Positions 11,381 to 22,115 of a stretch of DNA of 64,000 bases are shown one piece after another (position 1 is the stretch's first letter; every line of letters starts with the position of its first letter). Position numbers and translations under genes: made by a program. The stretch is from Antitrichia curtipendula. Taxonomy: Eukaryota; Streptophyta; Bryopsida; Hypnales; Leucodontaceae. The notes below the pieces were generated by a model that saw only the letters and a list, made by a program, of their open reading frames with translations, was not told where the DNA came from and made no database searches. The stretch covers positions 18,618,696 to 18,682,695 of the forward strand of contig OX579638.1 in NCBI GenBank assembly GCA_951230915.1, written 5' to 3'.

Positions 11381-13990
11381 TTATTTTAAAGTTTTGTCCT
11401 ACTTTGTCCTATTTGAGAGTGAGACCCCGCGGGGCCCCCCGCCGGGACCTACTCCTAGATAAAAAGGCAAAAAGAGGGGGAGGAGGAGGGGAAAAAGGAA
11501 AAAGGAGGGGGAGAGGAAAAAAGAAAAAAAAGGAAAAAAAAGAGAAAAATGAAGAGGAAGAAGAATTGAGCTTTTAAATCAATTAAAAACAAAACTTCAA
11601 CATCTATACCTCATAGAAGAGTGTTTGACCTCTTTCTTCATTATCAATCAAGGTTGTAGAGGCTTTGCATCCATGTGTACGCAAAGTAAAAGTTGAATAA
11701 AAGTAAAAATAAATATACAATGGTAACATTTGTTCTAGTTTGTTTTGTATAAAATATTGAGATGTCACTTGTTGTGTATTCATCGGTCATTCTCTTTATA
11801 CCATTGGAGAGCTTGAATCAACAAGTGCTATGCTAAAGTCATATCATTGCTTCTAGACGTACAATGGATTTGTGAAAAATTAAGATCGCAAATTGAATTA
11901 AATTATGAGTAATGTTGTACAGGAGTTTTTGATGTCATTTTTGGAATCACCGAAAACCTTCAATGAGAGAAATGCACCAAAGTTGTTTGCCCTTTTGGTT
12001 CTTAAGTGTAAAAGTTATGAGTTTTCAATTGAATTTTTTTTCAATGATTTAAATTTTAATTACATATAAGATATTTTCAAGAAAAATTAAAAAAACACAT
12101 GGAAAAATCACAAAAAACACTTAGACAAGTGTACAACACCATAAAAGTTGTTTGTGAGCTAAATTTAAAAAAATTACATTGATCTTAACTTTAAAAAAGA
12201 CAATATCAAAATAACCTTTATATATTGAAAAAGAAGAAAAGTTTAATATTCAATTTATAAATGAATTTAATATTCTCTAAATAACTAAATAAATCTTTAA
12301 CATGATTTAAAAATACAAAAATCAAATATTCTAAACAATCTTTAATGCATCACATATACTTCAATTTAATGGTAAATTTTTTTATTTCATTTTATTTTCT
12401 ATTAGGATATTTCCAAATTAAAATAAAAAATTAAATCCTTTAGTATTATTGAAGGAAAACAATCTATAATGATAAATTGATTGTAAAATTTATATAGTGA
12501 ATGAAATTATCAAGAATGAAGTGAAAATAAATGAAATCATATAGTGAAGTGAAGGAAATATAAAATGATTGCGAAGCCATGTGGTCATTTTATTTGTACA
12601 AAAGAAAACACGTGTTTGAATAGGAATCCATATAAATGAAAACCAGTGCTTCGTAAAAAGCATGAATATGACAACAAAATTCTCTAAATCATCATAGTTT
12701 TATATGTATGATAAATCTATATATTATATGAAATACACATAAATTCTAACATGAGAGTATACAATATGTACAACATTTTTTGTTTTCCTCTTTTATTTCA
12801 AATGAAATTGATCTCAGATAAGGAAATTAGAATTTCTAAGGCAATTTTCTCTTTGAAACAATAATGCTTCCATCGTATTGTAAAGTTTTTCCAATCAATT
12901 GTAGTACGATTGTTTGGTTTAATATGCCTTTCTTTTCATTTTGATGATGCAATAAATTTGAAAACAACTAAGTCTCTTTTTCAGAATATGGGCTGCAAAT
13001 GGTACAATTGTCAAATCAAAGTTGATTACAAAATGGAGGCTTGTATATAGATTTTAATTTTGATATTTGTAAAGAATTTGAATCAATTAAAGGCAATGAT
13101 GATAAATTTGCTATGATTTCAAGTTCGGCTTGTGTCTCGACCTCTTTAGTGATACTTTGATAAATATCACCTATGGTGTAACCAACCATTACCAACCAAG
13201 GACCCATATCCAACATGTAGGGTGCAACTATTTCCAATCAAGGCTAGAACAATTTTCGAACCAAAGGTTAGAATGTTTTGATTTCCTTTTCAAAGTTGGG
13301 ACTAATCAAGTCATGACAAGTAGTGAGCGGGAAAGTAGTTTTTAAATGATCGGAATTGGAAGACTCTACATATGGGTAATGGTTTTGGACTAGCTACCAT
13401 CTTCTAAAATTCATACTAATTTCAGTTCAAAGCATAAAATTACCAAAAAATTGCAATCCCCATGATTTCTATCTTTCGACATGGTAGAAAATTTCCATTG
13501 TCTTATATTGCTCCTAAACATATGTGGAATCACTAAAGATACATTTATCAAGATCATCATTTATGGGTGGTTCTACCATACAACATCAAAATTAGAAGAT
13601 GGTAGAATTGAAAGTTGAGTTTGCAAATACTTATAGTGTCTTCTAAGTTGTTTATGTGAATATGTGTAAAATAAAAAAATATTGTTGGATACTAAACCAT
13701 TCCATTGGAGCATTATAGAAACTTAAGGCCAACAAACTATTTTTGGTACAATTTTCATGTCTTTTACCATAGCCAATAGTACTTCATTTGGTGCTAATGT
13801 AGAGTATTCTTAAAGCTAGAACATTTGCCACAGAAAGAATACCAATAATATCAGAGATGCCTAGATTTTCTTCTTCATGCATAACATGTGATGCACCAAC
13901 ATCTTGCATAATTAACTTGTGCTTCTTATGTAAGATATAAAGTTTTTGTGTATAAGTAAACGAGTCCATGGCAAAAAAATTGTTTAATGC
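11381..13990 (-). mobile_element. Copy C of the DUF6729 transposon family, degraded
   Basis: It starts with the conserved TTTTAAAG...TTTGTCCTA lead, the hairpin 11410-11462 and a long purine tract (about 11463-11560). The shared non-coding region follows, then degraded minus-strand transposase C-terminal sequence (about 12830-13990) corresponding to 5560-6370 of copy B. It is clearly the most diverged of the three long copies and is interrupted by a MITE at 13174-13578. No frame stays open for more than about 75 codons. Confidence 0.75.
13174..13578. mobile_element. Nested MITE with TA target duplication
   Basis: This 405-bp insert interrupts copy C. The ends are TGGTGTAACCAACCAT on the left and, reverse-complemented, TGGTAGAACCACCCAT on the right. 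It is flanked by TA (13172-13173 and 13579-13580). Copy D gives the empty site near 16829: CACCTATAACATC continues directly where C has CACCTA, the insert, then TACAACATC. A TA target fits Tc1/mariner-derived elements (family knowledge). No coding sequence. Confidence 0.8.
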
Positions 13991-14707
13991 AGACACCTAA
14001 AAAACCACCTATTACAATCTTACATCAATCTATGGCAAATTTTTCCTAATAAATGAGATTCAGTCTTTATTAGGTTTCTTAGTGGCCAAAATCAATGCCT
14101 TAGGTGATGTGATGGAATCATTAGTGACTACTTTAGGACCTTCTACCTTTTTAGTGTGAATTCATTACAAGAACAAATTTTTTTGTTCCTTTATGTCATG
14201 GCCATCTTAGAAAATATTGTAACCATATCAAAAATACTTGAGACTACTTTAGGTGGTCATATAACCATTATGGATATACTTTGGGGTAGTCTATAGACTG
14301 TTGTGACCAATTGGGTAGCACACTTCAAAATTTTATAACAAATTGATAATTTGTCAAAAATAAATAAATTCAAATGCTCTTTGCATTTCTCATATTTATT
14401 TTAATATGGAAAAAATTTTAATTTAAAAAAAATGAGAATGTGCCAAACCAGCCATTCAGCCTGAATACACTCAGAAGACAGGTTACTCGAGTGGTTAATT
14501 ACATATATTGAACCAGCCTATTATACTTTTAACACTTGTATGTGCTGATAATATTTAATAATTGAACTGATAATACTCTAATTAATTAATTAAAGTGATA
14601 ACTGGAAATTTCATTCACAGTTGATTCACAGTTGATTCACTTTTCATCCATTTCCAGAGCCACGGCATGAGTGGGGTTTGAAGGTGCCAGAAAATTACAC
14701 AGGATTC
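13991..14707. other. Spacer with a dispersed repeat
   Basis: This contains the dispersed repeat at 14201-14425. The rest is AT-rich, with a short tandem ATTCACAGTTG near 14619-14640. No gene is seen. Confidence 0.5.
14201..14425. repeat. Dispersed repeat, second copy at 59310-59524
   Basis: The two segments share AGAAAATATTGTAA, GTCTATA-ACT, CAAT-AAGTAGCACACTTCA-type and TTCATAACAAATT-like blocks in the same order over about 220 bp, with moderate divergence. There is no coding potential. It could be part of an LTR or another non-autonomous element; its ends are not defined. Confidence 0.6.
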
Positions 14708-14926
14708 ATCGCTTTAAAGCAATTGTCCTACTTTGTCCTATCTTAGAGTGAGACCCCGCGGCACGGCAGGGGGGCCTGCTCGGACCTACTCTTAGATAAA
14801 AAAGCAAAAAGAGGGGGAGAGAAAAAAGGAAAAAAGAAGGACAAGAAGGAAAAAAAAGGAAAAAAAAAATTAAAAAAAAAAAAAAAAATTGATTTGTTAA
14901 GTCAGTTGAAAACAAAACTTTAATGT

Positions 14927-14927
<1 letters not shown>

Positions 14928-14963
<36 letters not shown>
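14928..14963. repeat. AT dinucleotide microsatellite
   Basis: A run of AT repeats inside copy D, much longer than the equivalent site in copy B (about 4047-4061). Confidence 0.9.
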
Positions 14964-14967
<4 letters not shown>

Positions 14968-16444
14968 AATCCTTCAATGATGAGTTGGTTACTATAGAAA
15001 TAATCTATTTGGGACTTTTGATATTGTATAAATTGTTGGTTTCAAAAAATGAAAAAACACTCATTGGAAGATAAACTACTTTAGAAAATCTTCCTTTTTC
15101 TACACAAAATTTGAAGGATGAATAGTTGCATTTTTACCCTAGATGAAGAGATTCTTTGTCATTCATTGGCCAGAAAATGTCCTCCGCGTTGTTTATAGAT
15201 TAAAAAAGAGAGTTTGATCTTTTGATTCATTATTAATCAAGAGTGTAGAGGCTTTACACCCTTTATATTTACGTATATATGTAAAGTAAAAGTTTAATAA
15301 AGTAAAACAAAAATACAATGGTAAAGCTTGTTCTAGTTTGTTTTGTATGTAATGTTGAGACATCTATGATTATGCGCTCACCAGTCTTTATCTTTATGCC
15401 ATTGGAGAGCTTGAATCGACAAGGATTATACTTAAGTTGTATCATTGCTTTTGGACATATGATGGATTTGTAAGCAATTTTTAAGATCATAAATTGAAAT
15501 AAATTATGAAAAATAGAATATAGGATACTTTGATGTCATTCTTGGCATTGCCAAAAAGCTCTCAATGAGTAGAAATGCATCAAGGTTGTTTTGTACTTTT
15601 GGTTTTAAATGTGAAAGTTATGGGTTTTCAACTGAATTTTTTTTCTATAAATAAAATAAAATAATGGATAAATTATCCTAAAAATTAAAAATTAAAAGAA
15701 TACATAGGTAAATCATGGAAAACACTTAGACAAGTGTACAACACCACACAAGTTGTTTATAAGTCAAACTTTAAAAAATTACATTTATATTAAATTAAAA
15801 ATATATAATAACAAAAAAATCTCTTTGTTTTAGAGGAAAAGAAGGTGTTAAATTCAGTTCATGAATCACTTTTGATTTCTATAAATAATTAAATAAATCT
15901 TTAACACGATTTAAATTTTAAAATTTCTAAAATTATGTTCAATGCACTATATATATATTTTAATTTAATGATAAATGTTTTTATTTTACTATTACTATTA
16001 TTATTATTTGTTAGAATTTTTTAAATTAAAATATTATATGAAATCATTTAGCAATATTGAAGAAAAAATCAATAATGACAAACTATTTATAAATTCTATA
16101 TAGTGAATGAAATCATCTAAAATAAAATAAAGTGAAAATAAATAAAATCATGTAGTGAAGTAAATAAATTATAAAATGATTGCAATAAAACTTGTCATTT
16201 TATTTCTACAAAAGAAAACATGTGTTCAAGTAAAAATATACATAAATGAAAATCAATGCTTAAAAAATTAAAAGCATCAATATGACAACTAAATTCTCTA
16301 AACCATCATAGTTTTACATGTATGATAAATCTATATATGAAACAAAATACACATAAAATTCTAACATGAGTACATATCTACTACATTTTTTGTTTTCCTC
16401 TTTTGTCTTTATCTTTTTCTTTTTTGTTTCAACTGAAATTGATC

Positions 16445-16948
16445 TCGGATAAGGAAATTAGAATTTCCAAGGCATTTTTCTACCTGATAATAATATTTCC
16501 ATCGTATTGCAAACTTTTCCCAATCAACCGTACTACGATTGTTTGGTTTGATATGTTTCTTTTCATTTTCATGATGCAATAAATATGAAAATAATTGAGT
16601 CTCTTTCTGAGAATATAGAGTGCCTTTTGCTGCAACTGGTACAATTGCTAAGTGAATGTCTTGAAGACTTGGTAGTTGATTACAAAGTGGAAGCTAATAT
16701 ATAAACTCAGTTATTTGTACTTGTAAAGAATCTGAATCAATTGAAGGTAATGTTATTGGTAAATCTACTACAATTTCAAGATCAGCTTGCACCTTGATCT
16801 CTTTAGTGATACTTCTCTGAATATCACCTATAACATCAGAATTAGAAGATGGTAGAATTGAAAGTTGAGATTGCAAATACTTATACCGTCTTCTAAGTTG
16901 TTCATGTGAACATTCATGAAATCCCAAAATACTCTTGGATGCTAAAGC
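16445..16948 (-). pseudogene. C-terminal part of the DUF6729-family transposase (copy D)
   Basis: Read on the minus strand from 16948, the frame begins in ALASKSILGFHECSHEQL, passes through RRRYKYLQSQLS and a stretch rich in Ile/Ser, and ends with the Myb-like NRSTVDWEKFAIRW tail near 16500. Only one in-frame stop is visible (near 16694), so this part is better kept than in copy B. The missing N-terminal 600 or more codons mean it cannot encode a transposase. The short proline run upstream comes from the poly-G junction and is not part of the gene. Confidence 0.6.
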
Positions 16949-16996
16949 GGGGGGGGGGGGGGGCCGCCGGTGTAGCTTAAATATTAGATAAAGTGA
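16949..16996. other. Run of 15 G joined to a degraded terminal hairpin remnant
   Basis: The G run (16949-16963) is followed by CCGCCGG and AGATAAAGTG. This resembles the right half of the family terminal hairpin (CCCGCCGG...AGATAAAGAG in copy B). Copy D therefore seems to run into the end of another, otherwise missing copy. The homopolymer may also be an assembly artefact. Confidence 0.55.
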
Positions 16997-17763
16997 AAAA
17001 AATAAAATTTGAGTGGACATTTGAAGAATGCTATCCTAATATATGCAATAGCACATCACTTTTTTTATATTGTCTTGCCAAAGAAATGGCATTGTTTAAG
17101 AGTAATTAAAATTGTTGCTGAAAAAAGAGCAGTACCTATAATCCCAAAAGATATGTGTACAATCAAAGGAGCCAATCTAATGAGGACTTTATTGAAATTT
17201 TTGAAGGCCAACTTTGACATTATTTCATTTTCAAACCATTTATCAACTTCATCTTTAATTTTCCCTATAGATTTAAATATGTACAAATAAACCTCTATGC
17301 ATATTCTTTACTTTTGATATTTTAAAGAAACATTTTTACATGCTTAAAGGACATGGGGACTAGATTTTTGAATTTCAAACATACATTTTTTAGGAAAAAA
17401 AAACTATTTTTTTGATACATAATTAATATAGAGTGTGCATCTTTCATCAATTAAAGGCTTAGTGGTACTCATTTTGGAAGAATGTGAAAATAAAACTATA
17501 CATATAAAGTAAGAAAACATATCTTTAGATGTACTTTAGTAGAAGAAGAAAAAACAAATTTAGAGATTATATTTTGAGAAGAAAATATTCATTTTAATAC
17601 AGTAGAGGACTAAAGTGTAATAAAATTTTATCTTTGATATATTTTCTAACATTTAGGCCTAATTTTCAAAAAATCTTGTGATTCTATTGTAGTTTAGAAC
17701 TTCAAAAAGTACAAAAAATACAAAAGGTGCTTAAAGAAGTTTTCAAAACTATACTTTGTAAGA
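16997..17763. other. AT-rich spacer
   Basis: I see no gene or structured repeat in this stretch. Confidence 0.5.
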
Positions 17764-17960
17764 GGTGTCATTGGCACTAGAAAAAGGTCTCTAGGATTCA
17801 AGAGCCTTGTGCTTGCGACCTTGAGTCCTTTACAAAAGTCTTTCAAATGACACTCCTTTTTTTAGGGAAGGTCTCTTGGCACTAGGGTTAAGTTTTTGGA
17901 ATCCAAGAGTTCCTCCCATGGCACAAGGGGCCCTTCACAAAGGACAAGGTGTCTTTAAAT
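17764..17960. repeat. Diverged tandem duplication, unit about 105 bp
   Basis: Units starting near 17764 and 17869 share AGGTSTC-TTGGCACTAG, a GGATTCAAGAG/GGAATCCAAGAG block and a final CCTTYACAAARG. Function unknown. Confidence 0.5.
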
Positions 17961-18141
17961 TAAAGACAACCAAAAAAATTTTAAAGAATTTTTTTTGCAC
18001 CAAAGGAGGTTCTAGTAGATTCTTGTGTTTATTGCCTGATGATAATTTGTCTGTGAAATCTATTAATTACTTTTGAATTTTGACCTAAATAAAATTTCAA
18101 ACTTTTAATATCTACTAAACTATATTGTCAAATATTATTAA

Positions 18142-18717
18142 CCCCTGAAGGACTGTTTGTCCCTTCGGGAGACAATTTGGGTCGGGGTAGGTTCTTATTG
18201 TCTCAATTTGAAGTGAATTCTTTTGAGATTTTCTGAGGTTGTGTAGTTTTGCGAGAGCTTTGTGGATATATAGTTTTTGTTTCAATCGGATGCTAGATGA
18301 AAAATTTATTGCACAATAAGCAAGAAATGAAAATTCTCGGGCAACCCAAAAAATTACAAAAAGTCAAAATATATTTTTTTGAATTTTTTTCCTATAATTT
18401 TATGCTTTTATCTATACGTGAAGATTTGATTCATTCTATTTGGACTAGGAATGAGAAAGTTGTGGGCAATCTTAGTTTTTTGGGCAATTTAAGCATCTTC
18501 TTCAAAAAAACTTTTTGTCCAACTTTGAATGCTAATATCTTCCAATCCGTACAGTCAAATTTGATGAAATTTTTACTACATGATCTCAGACAAGTTAAGT
18601 ACAAGATCCTATGGTTAAATTCCCCTCCAAATAATTTTTTTGGTTTCCTTAAGTGAATGTAGAAGAAGTAGTAGTTTTGAGTGTTTTTTGACTAAAAACA
18701 CCCTAGGGATTTAGGAG
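18142..18717. mobile_element. TTAA-flanked non-autonomous element, short copy
   Basis: It is bounded by TTAA at 18138-18141 and 18718-18721. The left end is CCCCTGAAGGACT and the right end, reverse-complemented, CTCCTAAATCCCTAGGG. It contains the family signature 'gctaatatcttccaatccgt', ACAAGTTAAGTACAAGATCC and TTTGATTCATTCTATTTGGA, also found at 32265-33108, 36613-37128, 51145-52053 and 57727-61013. No coding sequence. Confidence 0.55.
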
Positions 18718-18721
18718 TTAA

Positions 18722-20786
18722 TCTTAATTTTTTTGAGGTTCTCACTTTCAATGTGAACTTCAAAATCCTATAATGACATTCTATAATTCTATGAAATCTT
18801 TAGAAAAAAAGTGAGAAAAAAAAATCTCAAAATCTTGTCAATTTGGCCCATTTTGAAAGTACACTCCCCTTAGGTCATTAGAGGTTAGGACTCTCCTTTA
18901 ATTTTTTTTTGTTATGTCATTAAATAGCTTCTTTATTCCAATTTATATGACACAATTTAGTGATTTTATACATTTTTATTTTTATTTTTTTAATTTGAAA
19001 TTTTTTGATGTTTTTCTGCCTTTTTAGTACCATTTTGTTCCAATGGTGTGATGCTAGGCCCATTACTTTGGTGCAAATGGCTACCAAATTGCTGATAAAA
19101 ACCCGTTGTTACCAACCTGTCCCATATAGACAACTCAATAGAGTCCACCATTCTTAACTCAATCAAATACAATCTCTTCCAAGTATTAAACATACAATTT
19201 TCTTGATGGTAAAAATGCTCAAATACAGTTGCTATGAAACCATAGACCAATTGTCACTCATACAAAGCTTTAAATCATATAATTACTTCACAAACTACCG
19301 ACAACAACAATATCCATTCACTTGATTCACTCATGTTAGAAATTACTATAAAACTTATCTAAACTCTTCAATTTATCAATTTACACAAAATATCAATTTA
19401 TGTGACTTCCAAGTTCCAAATCTCACAAACAACTAGTTTAGATTCACACAATTACAATATAATGACAATTTGCTCAAACACTCACACAACCATAGTGCAA
19501 TCAATGGACTAACATCAATACATGAACAATTTGTCAATTAAATTTTATATGTATATAAAGGAATTTGCTATATACACAAGAAAAATGACAACTTGATATA
19601 CAAAAGATAATTAAGAGAGGGGAAAAAACACCAAATTGTCAGACTATATGCTAAGCCAAAGCAGAGACAAACGTTCGTCTTGAGTCGTCTTCAAGACAAT
19701 TTGTCACTTTTTTTATCCAAGCTATCTAAAGTGTTTTAAATATAATGATTTTTACAAAGACAATTAGCATGTATTACGCTACCAATGTGAAATCACCTCA
19801 TCAATTGGTCGTCCTTTACATTGTATAAAGTAAATTGATAGAAATTCAAAAATTGAAGTTCTTACAAATATCTATTTAATAATTGTGAAATTATTATTTT
19901 GGGTCTAACATTACTATTTATGACTTTGATATGTTTATTGTTAGTGAAAAGTCTTAGAGAGCACTCAAGTCTAAATGCTCATTGTGCTCCACTCACATTT
20001 CTAGAATTGTTGGTTGCCAAGGAGATCTTTTTAGATACTCTAGATTTGAAGAATGTTGGCTCATAGATTCTTTCCTATGCAAGCTAAGTCTTTAGGTTCA
20101 ATCATTTATGATTTGTAAATTGATATCATTGATTTTGATTGAAAAAATTAGTCATAGACAATTAAAAAGTGAAGAGATGTCAATGAGAGAATTCAAAACA
20201 TAAATAATTAGCATTTTCCTTTTTGTTGGATGAACAGACAAGTGTGATCTAGCTTCCCTCAAATGATTGTTTATTTCAACAAACATTGTCATGTATGAAA
20301 AAATTTATATTTGAATAATTTTTCTATTGAAATCAAGTGATTTTGATTTTTTGTAATAAATTCATCAAGTGAGCATGTATCGAAGTATGTATGTGAACTT
20401 ATAATCTATGCCATGTGTAAATTTAGAATCTATTCAGTTGAACTATGTATTCATGTACCAATGTAGTATAGAAAATTATTGCAATTAAAGTTTGAGAATC
20501 TGAGACACCCCAAATATGCCAATTGAGTGTGAATTAATGCAATTGAAGTACATGGTTGATAGTTGTAGACGATAGATTAACATATACATTTGGATTACAA
20601 ACTATTGTTTTTTATTTTATATTTTAATGTGAGTGACATATATATTATTAGATTTAAAGTTGCTTATTGATAATTGTTACCTATGTGGAAGACTTTTAAT
20701 CATTTGGTAAAGAAGTATGTGAAGTTCATCAAAGACTATGGCTAGGTGTATGATTGTATTAGAAGTGAGAATATTTGTGAGATTGC
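18722..20786. other. AT-rich region without recognised features
   Basis: No gene, tRNA or clear repeat boundary is visible. Open frames are short and without protein-like patterns. Confidence 0.5.
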
Positions 20787-20790
20787 TTAA

Positions 20791-21764
20791 CCCCTCACCG
20801 CCCAAGGGGCCCAAAAGTGGCCTCACACAATCTAGCAGTCGACTTCAAAGTACTATAACTTTTGCGTCCGGTGTCCAAATTTAATAAAACTTATTGGAAA
20901 AGTTGCGCATATTAGACTAGTTTTTGTGGTAAAAATTTCAGATCTATCTAAGATGTATTGGATTTTTAGAAGCCATTCGAAGTTCGCAGATTCAATTTCA
21001 GTTCACCACACTGCATTGAGATGGCTGCAACTTCGGGGGCTTGTATCTTTTTCATCAAATATTATTTTTCAATAAAAAAATTTGGGTTTTGTTCCCCATA
21101 AAGTCTACTTAATGTGGGAAAATTTTCATGTCAATCCAAGTTGTTTCGAATGCTTGGGAGCAATTCGAAGTTCAAAATATAGACATTTCTGCATTACAGT
21201 GAACTTCGGCGGCTTATAACTTCTTCAAACAAGGTTCGATTTCAATAATTTTCATTGGAAAAGTTGCGCATACCAGTCTAGTTCTTGTAGTAAAAATTTC
21301 ATATCAATCCAAGAAGTCATGATTGACTGAGAGTCATTTTAGTAGAGGTAGGTTCAGCAATAGATGTGATTTTTTGCTACTTTTTTCACTGTTTTTTGAC
21401 ATTTCAAAACAATTTTGCAAACGCAATGAGTCAATTGAATGATTTTTTTTCCCATCAAAGTGTTTTTCTTTTGGTTTTGAATCACTTTTTAGTTCAAAGT
21501 TTTTTCATTTGAGTAGGTTTAGAAATCAAATTTCACCTCGAATTGTGTTTTGAGGACAATTTCAGCATCTTTTTTCAACACTAAAACATTATAATCTTTC
21601 AATCTATACGGTCAAATGACCTCAAATTTGATTTACACCATCTACAACATGCACACTACAATATTGTACGGTTGAGATTTTCATACCTTACTCACATTTA
21701 GACTTATAACACTTGAAAAGGAAAGTTGTTTTTTGACATGGGTTAGGCCTTGGGCGGTGAGGGG
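20791..21764. mobile_element. TTAA-flanked element with perfect 17-bp terminal inverted repeats
   Basis: The left end CCCCTCACCGCCCAAGG (20791-20807) and right end CCTTGGGCGGTGAGGGG (21748-21764) are exact reverse complements, each flanked directly by TTAA (20787-20790, 21765-21768). A TTAA target with ends beginning CCC is the hallmark of piggyBac-type elements (family knowledge). The 974-bp interior has no transposase. It has several related sub-blocks containing TTGGAAAAGTTGCGCATA (about 20893 and 21258) that look like an internal duplication. Perfect ends suggest relatively recent movement. Confidence 0.85.
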
Positions 21765-21915
21765 TTAAAGATTGTAATTTGACTATGTTCTTTTAGAATT
21801 GTTTAACTATTGTCTAATGTATAATGAAGAGTTGGAAATGATATAAAAGTTTAAATTTAATCAATTCTAGGATATTGAATGTATGTGATGCCTATGATTA
21901 TTGTTTGGCCACAAT

Positions 21916-22115
21916 NNNNNNNNNNNNNNNNNNNNNNNNNNNNNNNNNNNNNNNNNNNNNNNNNNNNNNNNNNNNNNNNNNNNNNNNNNNNNNNNNNNNN
22001 NNNNNNNNNNNNNNNNNNNNNNNNNNNNNNNNNNNNNNNNNNNNNNNNNNNNNNNNNNNNNNNNNNNNNNNNNNNNNNNNNNNNNNNNNNNNNNNNNNNN
22101 NNNNNNNNNNNNNNN
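21916..22115. other. Assembly gap of 200 N
   Basis: Exactly 200 consecutive N, a common fixed gap size for scaffold joins. Apparent open frames across it are meaningless. Confidence 0.99.

Larger units (their letters stand above)
14708..16948 (-). mobile_element. Copy D of the DUF6729 transposon family, nearly identical to copy B
   Basis: From the lead and hairpin (14739-14798) onward it follows copy B (3846-6040) almost base for base over more than 2 kb. For example, the 73-codon open frame at 15269-15490 encodes exactly the same sequence as 4363-4584. The main differences are a longer AT microsatellite (about 14928-14963), a diverged hairpin loop and retention of about 60 bp lost from copy B. 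It breaks off at 16948 in a run of 15 G. It is a recent transposition or a segmental duplication. Confidence 0.8.
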
